From the NCBI RefSeq assembly GCF_902686445.1, contig NC_062223.1, positions 44,703,998 to 44,767,997 of the forward strand: DNA of 64,000 bases, in the 5' to 3' direction. Below are positions 41,961-54,434 of this stretch, piece by piece. Under the pieces are notes generated by a model. The model was not told the origin of the DNA and did no database searches. It worked only from the letters and a program-made list of their open reading frames with translations. The DNA is from Sciurus carolinensis (taxonomy: Eukaryota > Chordata > Mammalia > Rodentia > Sciuridae). The translations under genes and the position numbers were made by a program. Numbering within the stretch: position 1 is the stretch's first letter; each line of letters begins with the position of its first letter.

Positions 41961-42189
41961 GGAGAGGAGGAGGAAGAAGAAATGAATAATAGAAAATTAA
42001 AGACACCAAAAGCTGGTTCTTTGAAAAGTAAACAAAATCAACAAATCTTTAACTAGATTAATGAAAAAAAAAGACTCAAAATTTCTAGAGTCAAAAATAA
42101 AAGAGAGGACATTACAATTGACCTTATAGAAGTAAAATTTAAGACTGTTAAGGAATACTATGAAAAATTGTGTGCTAACAAACACGTAA

Positions 42190-42520
42190 CTTAGATGTTT
42201 TATGGACTGAACTGTGTTCCCCAAAATTATTATGTTGAAGCTTCAATGTGACTGTACTTGGAGATGGACCCTTTGACGGAAAAACCCCAATTCCATGTAA
42301 GTGCTATCTTTATAAGAAGGGACATGTGCGCACAAAAAGGGGGCGTGTGAGGACCAACCAGAAGGCAGCCATTTACAAACCAAGAGGAGAGGCCTCGGGA
42401 AAAACCTACTGTCCAACACCTTGATCTTGGACTTCCAGCCTCACAGTACTGTGAGAAATAAATTTCTGTTGTTCAATCACACAGTCTGTGATAGCCCTAG
42501 GAAACTACTAATACAGAGGA
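42190..42520 (+). mobile_element. MLT1-like MaLR LTR within the old L1
   Basis: Runs from ttttatggactgaactgtgt through ttataagaagggacatgtg and cagtactgtgagaaataaat to ctaatacag, matching the MLT1 group LTR pattern. Inserted in L1 ORF2. Confidence 0.7.
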
Positions 42521-42629
42521 AATGGACTAATTCCTAGAAAGACACAAACTACTGACACTGACTCGAGAAAAATAGACGGAAAATACTAATGAATCTGAAT
42601 AGATTCCTAACAAGTGAAGAGACTGAATT

Positions 42630-42828
42630 CTTTTTTTTTTTTCCCCCACCCTGACACTAGGAATTGAACCCAGAGGTGCTAACCACTGGGTCCTTTTTTA
42701 TTTTTTATTTTGAGACAGGGTCTTAGAGACTTGCTAAGTTGCTAAGGCTGGCTTTGAACTTGTAATCCTCCTGCTTCAGCCTCCCGAGCTGCTGGGATTA
42801 CAGAAATGCACCACCATGCCTAAATGAG
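42630..42828 (-). mobile_element. B1-dID SINE, inverted, in L1
   Basis: actaggaattgaacccagag through gaaatgcaccaccatgcct. Confidence 0.87.
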
Positions 42829-43183
42829 TAATCAAATAACTATTTATAAAAATAAAGAAATAAAAAGTCTAGGCCCAGGAGACTTCACTGATGAATTCTA
42901 TCAAATACTTAAAGAAAAATTAATACTGGTTCTTCATAAATTCTTTCAAAAGACAGAAGAGGAAAGAATCATTTTATGAAACCTAATTACCTTGAGAGCA
43001 AAATCAGACAAAGACATCACAAGAAAACCATTTACTAATATCTCTTAGGCATATGCATGCAAAAAATCTCAAGAGCATACTAACAAACTGCATCTAACAA
43101 CATGAAAAAAGAATTACATATCATGACCCAGTGCGATTTACTTCAGAAATGCAATGTTGAGTTAACACTCAAAAACTAATTAA

Positions 43184-43465
43184 TGAGGGCTGGGGATGTA
43201 ACTCAGTGGTAGAGTACTTGCCTGGTATGCATGAGGCCCTGGGTTTGATCCCTAGTATCACAAACAAAACAAAAGCAACGTGTGGTGGTACACAGCTGTA
43301 ATTCCAGCTACTAGGAAGGCTTAGGCAGAAGGATCCAAAGTTCAAGTCTCTCCTAAGGCACCTTAGTGCGACCCTGTCCCAAAATAAAAAATTAAAAGGA
43401 CTGGGGATGTGGCTCAGTGGTTGAGTGCCCCTGAGTTCAGTCCCTGGTACCCCTGCCAAAAGTTG
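43184..43465 (+). mobile_element. ID SINE and B1-dID SINE
   Basis: ID at 43184-43270, then a B1-dID at 43275-43455. Confidence 0.82.
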
Positions 43466-43552
43466 AATGCTTATCATTAATCTTAGAGATTTCTACTTTC
43501 TAATGTCCTAAATGCTATAAATTTCTTTGTAAGCACTGCTTGACCCCCTTTT

Positions 43553-43680
43553 TAAAAAAATTTCTTTTAGTTATCAATAGATCTTTATTTATTTGTGTGT
43601 GGTGCTGAGAATCAAACCCAGTGCCTCACACATTCTAGGCAAGTACTCTGCCACTGAGCCACAACCCCAGCCCTGCTTAA
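43553..43680 (-). mobile_element. ID SINE, inverted
   Basis: ttttagttatcaatagatct through tgagccacaaccccagccct. Confidence 0.85.
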
Positions 43681-43989
43681 CTCTTTTTTGATGTTATCTT
43701 TTCATTTTAATTCAGTTGAAAATATTTTCTACTTTTATTATTTTCTTCTTTGACCTTTGGCTAATTTATTTAATGTACTAATATTTGAGGATTTTCCAGC
43801 TATTTTATTATATTGTTTTATAATTTAATTTTGGCATGGTCAGAGAATGAACATACCTCGTATGATTGAATCCATTAAAATTTATTGAATTTCGTTTCAT
43901 GACCCAGAGTAATTATTGGTAAAGCATCGTGTGCACTTGACAAGAATGTAGTCTGCTGTTGTTGGGCATGGTGTTCTATAAATACCAAT

Positions 43990-44345
43990 TAAACCAGTTG
44001 TGGTGCACATACTGGTAATGCCAGCAACTCAATAGGCTGAGACAGGAGTTCAAAGCCAGCATCAGCAATTTAGCGAGGGCCTAAGCAACTTAGCGAGACC
44101 CTGTCTCAAAAGAAAACATAAAAAGGGATGGGGAGGTGGCTCAGTGGCTAAGTGCCCCTGGGTTCAGTTCCCAGTATCCAAAACAAAAATCAAACAACAA
44201 AAACCTAATTAAAGGCTAGGGTTGTAGCTCAGTGGTAGGGCATTTGCCTGGCATGGGTTTGATCCTCAGCACCATATAAAAATAAATAAATTAATTAAAT
44301 AAAGGTATTGTGTCCATCTACAACTAAAAAAATTGTATAAAAAAT
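43990..44345 (+). mobile_element. B1-dID SINE and ID SINE in series
   Basis: B1-dID at 43990-44195 and ID at 44213-44340, ending in attgtgtccatctacaacta. Confidence 0.86.
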
Positions 44346-44559
44346 TTTAAAAATTAAAAACATTTCAAAAACTTAATTAAGTTAGTTGATAGTACTGAGT
44401 CATTACTGATATTCTGCCTCCTTGTTCTATCAATTATTAAAAAGGGTGTTGAAGTAATCATCTATAATTGTGGGTCTGTTTTCTCCTTTCCGTTATATCA
44501 CTTTTTGCTTCATGTATCTCAGAGCCCTGTTGTTAGGTGCAAAATCATTAGGATTGTTA

Positions 44560-44752
44560 TTTTTTTGTTTTTGGTACCAGGAATTGAACCTAGGGGCACT
44601 TAACCACTGAGCCACATCCCTATCCCTTTTTATCTTATTTTTTTATTTTGAGATAGGGTCTAGGTTGCTGAGGCTGGCTTTGAACTTGCAATCCTTCTGC
44701 CTCAGCCTCTGGAGTTGCTGGGATTACAGATATGTGCCACTGCACCAGGTAG
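44560..44752 (-). mobile_element. B1-dID SINE, inverted
   Basis: ggtaccaggaattgaaccta through gatatgtgccactgcacca. Confidence 0.87.
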
Positions 44753-45299
44753 GATCTTTATGTTTTCTTGATGAATGATCCCATGATCATTATGAAATAC
44801 TGGAAGCAGTTTCTGCCTTATAATCTACTTTGATAGAGTAGTAGTCCTGCCCTATCTGACATTTTATTTTCCAAAAATTTGTTATCTATAAACAGTGTGA
44901 AAATAGAACATTCCAGAAACAAATAATTCCTAAGTTTTGAATTGCAGTGTTTTTTTCATAGCATGATGAAGTCTTGTGCTATCCCATTCTGTCCTGCCCA
45001 GGATATGACTCATCCCTTTGTCCAGTGTATCTTCCCTGTATATGATACCCACCCATTAGTCATGTGGTAAGTTTTCTGGGTTATCAGACCAATTGCTGTG
45101 ATATTATAGTGCTTGTGTTCAGGTAACCCTTATTTTACTTAGTAATTACCCCCAAAGCACCATTATAATGTGTATATAGGGTTTGGTACTAACCATAGTT
45201 TTAGGCATCTATTGGAGGTCTTGGGAATATACACACCACTATGGAAAAGTGGTCTACTGAAATATGGCTCATCCAGTTTTCTTTTGGTTACTAAGTACA

Positions 45300-46060
45300 T
45301 GGTATTAAACTTTCCTAGGACTGCTATAACATTATATCATCACGAATTGTTTGTTTGTTTGTTTTTGTACTGTTGTACTGGGGATTGAGCTTTACCACTG
45401 GGGATGCTTTACCACCGGGCCACAAACCCAGCCCTTTTTAAATGTTTTATTGAGATAGGTTCTTGCTGTTTTGCTTAGGGCCTTGCTAAATTTCTCAGGC
45501 TGGTCTTAAATTTGTGATCCTCCTGCCTCAGCCTTCCAAGTCACTGGGATTACAGTCATGTGCCCTGCACCTGGCTAAATTATCATAAACTTGATGGCTT
45601 AATAGAAATTGCTTCTCTCACAGGACCAGAAAGTTCAAAATCAAGGTGCAGGGGCCACACTCCCTCCAAAGGGAGTTTCCCATGATTCCAGGTACTTCTT
45701 GAGGCTACGTAACTCCATGTACCTGCATCTTCATATCACCTCTGTGTCCTTTTCTCTTCCATCTTTTATAAGGGCACTTGTCATTAGAGCTGGGACTAAA
45801 CTTGATAATTCAAGATTCTTGAGTTCATTACATCTCCAGTCTATTTCCAACTAAGATTACATTTACAAAGATGCCATAAGACCTGCTCTGTCATGTGAGG
45901 ACAGTGAGAAGGCAGCTGTTTGCAAGCTAGAACCCTCTCCAGAAACTGACTCTGTCAACCTTGATCTGGGACTTTTAGCCTCTGGAATTATGAGAAAATA
46001 AATGTGTTGTCCAGGCTACCTCATCTACCCTGTTTTGTTACAGTAGCCTGAGCAAACTCA
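45300..46060. mobile_element. MaLR/LTR-like fragments split by a SINE
   Basis: tcctaggactgctataacat (45315) continues after a SINE at 45565 as catcataaac-like text ctcacaggaccagaaagttc. A second piece at 45870-46040 reads tcatgtgaggacagtgagaa and tatgagaaaataaatgtgtt. Probably two LTR remnants of opposite orientation. Confidence 0.5.
45345..45578 (-). mobile_element. B1-dID SINE, inverted, with a short duplicated ID piece
   Basis: (GTTT)n, gtactggggattgagcttta; 'taccactggggatgctttac' repeats part of the ID head; ends at tcatgtgccctgcacctggc. Confidence 0.82.
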
Positions 46061-46104
46061 GTCTGAGCTCAGGAGTGTTGAGATAGTGTGGGCATAGTGA
46101 TGAC

Positions 46105-46310
46105 GTCTCATATTTGGAGGAGGGGGGTTATTGGGGAATGAACTCAGGGCCACTCAGTAGCCACATCCCCAGGCCTATTTTGTATTTTACTTAGAGACAG
46201 GGTCTCACTGAGTTGCTTAGCACCTCACTTTTGCTGAGGCTGACTTTGAACTCGTGTGATCCTCCTGCCTCAGCCGCCCGAACTGCTGGGATTACAGGCG
46301 TGTGTCATAT
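46105..46310 (-). mobile_element. B1-dID SINE, inverted
   Basis: ggggaatgaactcagggcca through gattacaggcgtgtgtca. Confidence 0.83.
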
Positions 46311-46387
46311 CTGTTCATTAGCAGTATGAACATAATTAAAAGAAGGTAAGTTTTTGCTTTGCAATTTTTGAATGATGCTTTAATAAA

Positions 46388-46505
46388 TACTTTTTTATAG
46401 ACACATTTTTATTAAATGTATTTATTTTTATGTGGTGCCGAGGATGGAACCCAGTGCCTCACACATGGAAGGCAAGTGCTCTACCACTGAGCTACAGCCC
46501 CAGCT
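46388..46505 (-). mobile_element. ID SINE, inverted
   Basis: ttttatgtggtgccgaggat through tgagctacagccccagct. Confidence 0.85.
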
Positions 46506-46589
46506 GAACAAATGCTCTTGATGGTGAATTGTTTGTATGCTCCTGTGATAATGTTAACGCATTCACATTATTGTCACCAGAAGTTTAAG

Positions 46590-47110
46590 CAGTTTCCAGA
46601 GGGGGTCCTCAACTCAGGAAAAGTGGAGTTCTTGGCATACGTGCCAAAAAAGAATTTTAGCATGTGTCAGAGACAGAGATGAAGGTTTATTTAGGAAAGC
46701 AGAGACACACACATTCAAGGGAGATATGTGAGCTATCTCAAGAGGAAGATTTTGGGGTAGAGTGTGGGCCACCCCTTAAGGGAGAAGGAGCAACCTGTTG
46801 CTATGAGGTGTTATTTATAAATGGACCATTGCTAGGGGCTGGCCGGTCTAGAGATGGAGTCAGGGCAGTTACACAATTTGGGGTCAGTTTTCCCTGTGCT
46901 TGCACACTGACCTCATGTTTTGTTTTTGTAGGCAAGGACATGGGTCAAGGGCACAAGCCAAGGGAGTGGGCTGGGTTGCTGAGGGGTTGCAAGAGCGTTT
47001 TCTGCATTTCAATGATTTCTGAGTTCCCTGTGTTCCAAAGGCTCATGGGCTTTTCACTTCTGAGACTCAGTCTCTTTTCGGTATGCCCATATTCCTAGCT
47101 CATTATCACT
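46590..47110 (-). mobile_element. Probable solo LTR of an endogenous retrovirus-like element
   Basis: On the minus strand it reads CTAAATAAACCTTCATCTCT followed by CTGACACATGC, the usual look of an LTR polyadenylation region. An open frame of 144 codons on the plus strand (46664-47098) has no recognisable domain and runs against the LTR sense. Ends are not firmly placed. No gag, pol or env code is visible. Confidence 0.4.
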
Positions 47111-47594
47111 AGTTGTGAAAAATCCTAGCTTCCTGAATTAAGTCACATATTATAGCAATGAACTCAGTGGAGGAGTGGCATTAAAAAGTCCTTCTATTGA
47201 TTAGCCCGCAAACAGTTTTTAAGTCATTCATAAGGTCTATGGAACGACACCGACTTAAGGAATTCATTCCAAGGTCAGATTCTTTCCGTTAGGTCCTTGC
47301 TGGTGTTGTGCTAGCCTTGTGTCACTGCTCAAAGTTACCTGCTCTCTGATGACACTCCGTTCATTTCTGCAGATTAAATGGAAAACAAATAAGAATTAAG
47401 AAAACTGATCGTGGCCTATTGGAAAACAGGCACAGTGAGAACTATGACAGTGGCATGAGAAGGTCGGGTACTCCGAGGGGACACTTTCCTCTTAAAGACA
47501 GAAGGAGAAGGAAGGGAAGGTACCAACAACAGGGTATCTTGAACTACTTAAGAGGCCAACATAAAAACACTTTAAACTGATTTAAGCTCATTTG

Positions 47595-47705
47595 CATATT
47601 CCCTCATCTATTCAATACACGCCTATTAAGTTCCTATTGCATAAAATGCTTTGTGCTCTTGGAGATATAAGGATGAAGACTATGTGGATACAGACTGTAA
47701 GCACT
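47595..47705 (+). mobile_element. L2-like fragment
   Basis: acgcctattaagttcctatt, then ctttgtgctcttggagatat, L2-like. Confidence 0.45.
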
Positions 47706-47786
47706 TCATAATTCAAGTTACCTAATGAGTGACATGTTTCTAATATTTCACTAATGTCACAAGAGGAACTAAGTGCTATTAAGATA

Positions 47787-47788
<2 letters not shown>

Positions 47789-47822
<34 letters not shown>
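47789..47822 (+). repeat. (GT)17 microsatellite
   Basis: 34 bases of uninterrupted GT; intergenic. Confidence 0.97.
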
Positions 47823-47829
<7 letters not shown>

Positions 47830-47879
47830 AAGCCTAATGATTCTGAAGTAAGCCTTGCAAAATAGTGAAAAATGTAGCA

Positions 47880-48155
47880 AGACTTTTCCCTTTTTTAATT
47901 GGTGCATTGTAGTCATGCATAATTATGGGATTTGTTATTACATATTCCTACATGCACACAATATAATTTGGTCAATATCAATCCCCAGCACTTCCCCCCT
48001 CTCCCCACCTTCCACCCTCTGGTCCCTTTCCTCTACTGATCTCCCTTTGATTTCCATGAGATCTGCTCCTACCTTTCTTTTTTTTTTTTTTTTTTTTTTT
48101 TCTTCTCTAGCTTCCACATATGACAGAAAACAGATGTCCTTTGACCTTCTGAATT
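47880..48155 (-). mobile_element. L1 3' UTR fragment, inverted
   Basis: Resembles an L1 3' UTR: 'cacaatataatttggtcaat' followed by a C-rich tract and cttccacatatga. A 26-base T run lies at about 48077-48102. Confidence 0.6.
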
Positions 48156-48328
48156 TGTTTTTTGGCACTGGAGATTGATTCCAGGAGTGCTTAACCACTG
48201 AGCCACATCCCCAGCCCTTTTATTTCGGGACAGGATCTTGCTCAATTGCTTATGGCCTCTTAAGTCCCTGAGGCTGGCCTTGAACTTTGATCCTCCTAGG
48301 TTGCAGAGATGCCACCATGCCTAGCAAC
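48155..48328 (-). mobile_element. B1-dID SINE, inverted, in L1 fragment
   Basis: ggcactggagattgattcca through gatgccaccatgcctagc; accttctga copies flank it. Confidence 0.82.
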
Positions 48329-49054
48329 CTTCTGAGTTGGATGTATTTCACCTTCCATAATGAAGACCTTTCCAGTCTTAAGGTTCTGCTATGCCGCTCT
48401 TTCTCTTATTTCTCACAACACTCCAGAGTATCTAGGGTCAAAGAACATTAACAGCTTAAAAAGACCTTGTTTCTCAGCTCACTTGCAGGATGAGGAAACA
48501 GCTCCAGATGAGGCTTCACGTGGCCTGCCTGATGGAACTCCAGCAGCGGCAGAACTGAAATAGGAACCGTTCTCCTAAAAACTAGGTAGGTAGGATGCCT
48601 CCTCCTTCCTCCACTTGTGTCAAGTTTTCCACCCTTGAGGCCCAGCCAAGTTGTTACTGCTTTCAGGACGCCTTCCTGACCCTACCCAAGTAAATAAACT
48701 CCCCCACCAGGCTTTTTTGCTCATAAGTGCATCTAACAATACATTCTAAAGTTGTCATCAGACTTTCTTCCCATAATTATTCTGTCTGGAGAATCTCAAG
48801 CCCAAAAGAGGAGAGTACGTGTGCAGTCCCTGGGCTCTCTTTGGATGTGAGGATCAAAGGTAAAAAATGATAGTCACTGCATCATTTTTCATAAAATACC
48901 ATTTTTTTATATTATACAAACTCTTATTACATTTTTTTTTCCTGATGTAGCACTTACTATTGCTTAGTAAAGTTATTTATGTCTTACCTGAAAAATCCAA
49001 CAAGTACTTTCCTGTTTTTACCTACTTTAAGTCCTGTGACTTTTCTTTCAAATT

Positions 49055-49520
49055 CAGATATTCATCAACTATTTAATGAGAATATACCATGTTTTAGATA
49101 GCGTACTAACTAGATGCTGGGAATGCAACAGTGAGCAAAACATGTAGAGATGAAAAGAACCAGCAGAGAAGAGATCACCAATCATAACAAAGTATGCTAA
49201 ATGCTCCACAGGAGGAATCAAGGGTGCATCAACTGTTCTAGAGGATTAAAACCTAATTAGGTTCTGTAAAAGTGATGCTAAAGTGAAGTATGAAGAGTCA
49301 AGAGTTCACTATAGGAAGAATAGTTCCAAAGAGGGAACACAAAGAACTGAAGGCAAGGGAGAAAATCATATATTTGAGGAATGGAAGGGTGGTCCTCAAG
49401 ACTGAGCCACAATGAAGGAAGATGGGCAGAAGTTAGAAGGGACCACTTAATAAAGGAATTTGGGGATGATGATAAAGTGTCAGGTTAAAAGGAATGAAAA
49501 ACCACGGAAAAGGGAAAGGA
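49055..49520 (+). mobile_element. L2 LINE remnant
   Basis: gatgctgggaatgcaacagt and agtgagcaaaacatgtagag followed by purine-rich L2-like text. Confidence 0.5.
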
Positions 49521-49999
49521 CAGCAGAAAGATAAATGATTTTTGTAGTTGTCTTATTCTTAGTACTTCTTAAAGAGTCAAGGAAAATCTATATTAAATTT
49601 GGGTAAAAACAATAAACTTGCCAAGTATTACAGGTAAATTATATGTAAAACACAAGTTACTTCTGCAAAGCAATTTCCTGACTCCTGATTAACATTACAA
49701 AACAGATAAGGTGTTTAACAATAGACCAATAGGTAATTGTATCCTCCTTTAATTTGAAACCAGTCAGCTCTAAATTATTCATCCTAAAGAACAGATATAT
49801 ACATAGCTTAAAATGATCAATAACCAAGATCTTTTTGATTTTACTTTGAAATATGCTTTTTAATTTTCAGTTAAACATGGGTATCTCTGAAATGTTGGAT
49901 TTTATTTAAAACTGAAACAGAGCAAAGGGGCAATGCATTATGCCAAGTCTTATGATGTATCCCATACTGGGAACTGAAAGTATGTTTTAGGCCAGTGTC

Positions 50000-52900
50000 A
50001 GACTTAGTGGAGTAGTTTGTGTTTTTTTCTTTATACTTTTCCACAATGACTTTTTAAAATAATAAGCAGGAGTAGCTTTATTATTTTTCTACTAATAAAA
50101 CATTTCTATTTAGAAAACCAAAGAGCGAAAGTATCCTCTTTCACATTTTCCTGGGGGAGGATCAGGTTAAATAATTGAGTTTAGAGAGCTTCTCTGAGAT
50201 ATAAAGTACATTTAAAAAATGCTAGTAGAAAGAGCCAGAAAGGAATAAAACATTAATAAAGCAGAATACTATAAGAGCTATCCTCTAGGTTTGTAATTTG
50301 GATAATGACCATTTTGGCAAATATTACCTGAAAATACTAAAAGGAACAGCAGTTTTAGCAATGAAACAGAGTTGCTACAGAATTTTAAAATATTGACAGA
50401 TATTGATTAAAGATTTATTTTTCTGTGCAAAATAAGTGTTTTTACAACTAAAACTAGTTACAAGACAGTAAATGCACTGAGAATAACTTCACTTACAATA
50501 TTGAATACTTTTTAATATTAGATGAAGTTTAAGACAGAATCTTATTTAGAAATCAAAGGACTGGGAGAATTGTCTTAGGCAACGATTTATAAGATAATAA
50601 GAATATTTTGGTTTTATCAATTACTTCTAGCTATGTGTTATCTTCAAATAACAAGATTAGAAAGATGTAACTTAAAAGCTGTAAAATTCACCAGACTGAC
50701 TTTTAACTATTATTTGAGAAATTAATGGGTGGGCCTTATACCATTTGTATAATAACTATTTAGTAATGATGTTCTGTGAGGAATCTGAATGTGGGGCTTT
50801 TGTCTACTTCGTAACTCAGTGGTTAATTCTTAAAAAACAAAACAAAAAAACCAAACATTCTGATTTTGTTGTTTAAAAAAATGTTTTCATTTTAATGATC
50901 TGAGTTAGTAACAAACAAATATACAAAATTGTCTTTCACATTTTCCATACATTGTACTATGGACCAATTGAAAACTCTGGACTACAAATGCAGGTTTCTT
51001 TGTATCCTTTTTCGTTGGTGTTGCTGTGCTGGGGATTGAACCCAGGGTCTTGCGCATGCTAGGCAAGTGCTTTGCCGCTGAGTTATATTCCCAGCCCTGT
51101 TGGTATCCTTGACTTCAATTACTGTCACTTATAAATAAAGGCAATTTGCAAAAACATGCATTTGTGAACAGATACCAAATGTTGTGCATGCAAGTTAATG
51201 CACAACCAATATTGTACATTGTTCGTTTGTACAATTGTGTGTCAAGTATAACTGTATAACTGACATAGAACCAGTTATCCTAGGATATTCCACTCTATTT
51301 GAAAAGCATTTTTGTGAAACAGATGGAAATACAGTTTAAAACAAAAGTTGTATTCTACAAATACAATAAAATTTGCAACTTAAATGTCTGAAGCAGCATT
51401 TAGGAAAGTTACTTCAATAACCCTGCTGCTGTATTGGTTTTATGAGCATATCTTCAAATTATGGGTTGGAATATAGCTGCTTTAAAGAAAATAAATATGC
51501 ATATTGAGAGGAAAATTATGGTTTAAAAATATGAAATTTAAAAAATAGTCCCAATGCATGAGTACACCTATATATTTTCAAGTTTTAGGAACTTAAAGAA
51601 CTTCAGAATTTCAAAAGCAATCCAAAAAATTTCTAAACCTTTTTAAAATATGATTTTTCCCCCCATTACTAATGTTTCCTATTTGGTAATAACAGAAAAA
51701 TGGGCAGCTTCTAATTAAACTTACTGTGATAATTCATAATTATAAATTTATGACTTCATTAAGAAGGTCAAGTAAGTGGAAATTGGGTCTTAATGAAAAT
51801 GATAAGGAAGGAGGCCCCTTTCTCCAACCACTCATCTGAACTAGTAATAAGCACCAATACACTGCATTTTTTACATTAAATTATTTCCAGAAATCTATAG
51901 GTAGGAAAATTCAATATTTCTTAAAAATATTTTCCTGGGTCGTGGTAACATGTGCTTTACCTTTTTAATTCTATCTACAACCTAAGTTATTTCTACGTTA
52001 TAAATTTCAAACTCCCTGGCAAGGAATGTAAATGCTAACAGGCTAGATATTTATTTAACTTCATACAAACAGAGGACTTGGGCATGGTTCTCATAGTAAA
52101 AGTCCCACTTTTCTAAGGCCTGAGGTTGATGTTTTTGCCTATGCTACATGGAACAAATGAGAGAAGATGATCCATCTAAACTACCAGGGTTTCTTCGAGG
52201 CAGTATCATAGGACTTGGCCTCCCATATTAAGAAAACACTTATTTTACTAACTAACTCATATGAATACAGCTGTAAACACTTTAAGGACAACTGCAGTTC
52301 AAAAGGAAATGGGCTATGTCCTATGGCAAATGGGTTAACTTTAAAGAAATATCTTTTTCCATGGGGCTTAAACATGAGGAAAATGTGGCTATAATTTCAA
52401 ATATCTACTTCAAGAACTACCTAAATGCAAAGTGGCTTTTAAAAATATTTAAAACATAAATGATTGAGGAAAGTAAGCCAGGGAAGAAATGTAAAGGTGT
52501 ATACTTACAACACTACACCAGCAGATGTAGTTCCCTACTCTGTACTTTGAAAATCAAAGAAACCAATTCTGTCCACAGTCAAGACTATTAGAAAGAAATA
52601 TGGCTGCTTCCTACTCCTCCACTTGCAAAATTAATTTTGATTTTCCCACTGCTGTTATTCTCCATAGCTCTCATATGAGTTAGGCAAATTAATCGAATAG
52701 GTTACTTTTGTTTTTAAAATAAGAATATTTAACACTTGAGAAAAATTTCTATTATTGAATACCTTGTCTAATGGCAGGTACAAGTATTAAGGATTATTGC
52801 TTTTAATAAGATAATCATCAGAAATAAATATTTAAGCTAAACTCAAATACTTATTTTTCACCCAATGCTACAACGTTTTATTCACAAATCAAGTGATATG

Positions 52901-54434
52901 TCGCCTTCAATTCTTTGCCAGTTTACTGAAGTTTTAAATATAAGAAATTGGCCTGTTAACTGGATATCGAGACAACAGAAATATCCACATAAGCATGACT
53001 TATTTGGGCATTGAGCAGTAATACTGCTTTCTTGAAAGGACTTAAGGCACTAAATGGTGGTAAAATAAACAAAAGTATGATGATTAACAACTTCTTTAGA
53101 ATCCTAAGAAAGGAGATAGTTTAGAATGACACTAGTAAATCTTTTACACAAACAAATAAGGCATCCTGTTGGCAAACACAAATAGAACACAAGGTCATAT
53201 TGAACCTAATACATTCACTGTCTTAGCTAAACTACTTGAACCGCTAGCTACCAAACTTAAGAAAGCTACAATAGTGTGTATAAAGGTTGAAAAGGCACTG
53301 AAAGGAGAACTCTAACACTTCCAGTTCTAAGAGTTAGGGAAGCTGTGTGTAACACTGCATGTCATCTGATTATCCATTTCATTCTTTCCAATGTGGCATG
53401 TAGTTAGATTTTTATTTCAACAAATCAGTGAATGAAGTACTAGTTTAATAAAAAAATTTATTTAATGAATCAGGAAATTGCTGCAGTGTCTAACACAGCC
53501 CCGTTTATAAAGCTAAATGAATTCTAGCACTGAATGCATATTCTGGATAACACTGAAGCAAATCCGTATGAACAAAAACAGTTACCTCAAGATAAAATTC
53601 ACAACAGAAATTCAACATATAACTAAATAGGATTTACTGAAAGCAATGAAGTGTAGTACAGATACAGAGAACATAATTATAACCATGACATTTTCCTTGT
53701 GAAAAATACAACTATTAGTAAAATAAAATGTACAATTGAAATTTTCCAGAGGGGAAAACACAGTATAAACAAAAATACTTTTCTTTGAGATAGGGAAAAT
53801 AGTCTGTCACTGTTTTTTTCATTACAATATAATTTGACACAAAAAGCAGTCATAGAATTGCACCAATTCCACATCCAGTTTCCTGAACATGTTAAAAGGA
53901 GTCCATAAAGCAGAATGCAGTTTCTGAACTTTATATTCTAAATCGATGATATTCTCATATAGGATGTTACATCACACCAGATCTGTTTACATAATGTACA
54001 ATACTTTCAGTTTTGTGGCCAGACATGAATATAAATGCATGCTTTCTGCCACCTCTTTCATTCTGGCATGTAGCCAGAGTCAGAAATAATGAAGTTACTT
54101 AAGTGTTATCTCTCTAGCAATAAAGAAAAATTTATATTTAGTGCATGCTTCATCATTTGTCAAAAAACATTTCTGAAAATAAAACTCAGTTACCCAATGG
54201 TTTATAAAATAGAAAAATCATTCATTAGGATAAAAATGTGGTGGGACTGAGGTCCATTTCTAAGGACTGACTTCCCTGGCAGCACCACTGTCCTTCCGCA
54301 GAGGTCCTGGTGAAAGCTTGGTGACGGAAGTGGCGTAACTGCAGGAGGCCTCTGCTCGACATCTGATTATCTGTGATCACCCCACCTCCGCCATTCATTA
54401 GTGCTATAAAAAAGATGGGACTGTTGTGGAAATG
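50000..54434 (-). other. QSER1: Probable QSER1 3' UTR and downstream flank
   Basis: AT-rich sequence almost free of repeats, except an ID SINE at 51010-51100, next to the QSER1 stop. Neighbouring regions carry a SINE about every kilobase. On the gene strand AATAAA candidates include 50419-50414 and 50082-50077. QSER1 mRNAs are known to have a 3' UTR of several kilobases. The exact end is not determined. Confidence 0.55.
51010..51100 (-). mobile_element. ID SINE, inverted, in the probable QSER1 3' flank
   Basis: ttggtgttgctgtgctgggg through tgagttatattcccagccct; the only SINE in about 6 kb. Confidence 0.85.

Larger units (their letters stand above)
38690..43150 (+). mobile_element. Old L1 (5' region, ORF1, ORF2 parts), interrupted several times
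   Basis: L1 text runs through 38690-39225, then 40376-40850, 41040-41200, 41340-41630, 41785-42190, 42525-42625 and 42835-43150 in the order expected of one element. Examples are gaagaacagaggaatgaaga (ORF1) and 'gctggttctttgaaaagtaa' (ORF2). It is interrupted by the PSMA6 pseudogene, SINEs and a MaLR LTR. Stops and gaps make it inactive. Confidence 0.8.
43470..44870 (-). mobile_element. L1 ORF2 fragment, inverted, facing the previous L1
   Basis: Inverted ORF2 text (for example tggcatggtcagagaatgaa, gtgcacttgacaagaatgta, ttttgcttcatgtatctcag) with three SINE insertions (43553-43680, 43990-44350, 44560-44750). Confidence 0.75.
30400..50000. other. Intergenic region DEPDC7-QSER1
   Basis: No gene recognised other than the PSMA6 pseudogene. 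Repeats cover most of 31.9-48.3 kb. Unassigned stretches include 30660-31970, 35690-36270, 37035-37790, 37920-38550, 44870-45300, 47110-47590, 48330-49050 and 49520-50000. Confidence 0.6.

Noticed and set aside
41748..42056. Lys/Glu-rich plus-strand frame
   Set aside because: Made of an ID SINE tail and L1 ORF2 text with an ID fragment inside.
46664..47098. A 144-codon open frame on the plus strand, the longest in the window, as a gene
   Set aside because: No recognisable domain, no sign of splicing or promoter, and it lies within LTR-like sequence reading the other way.
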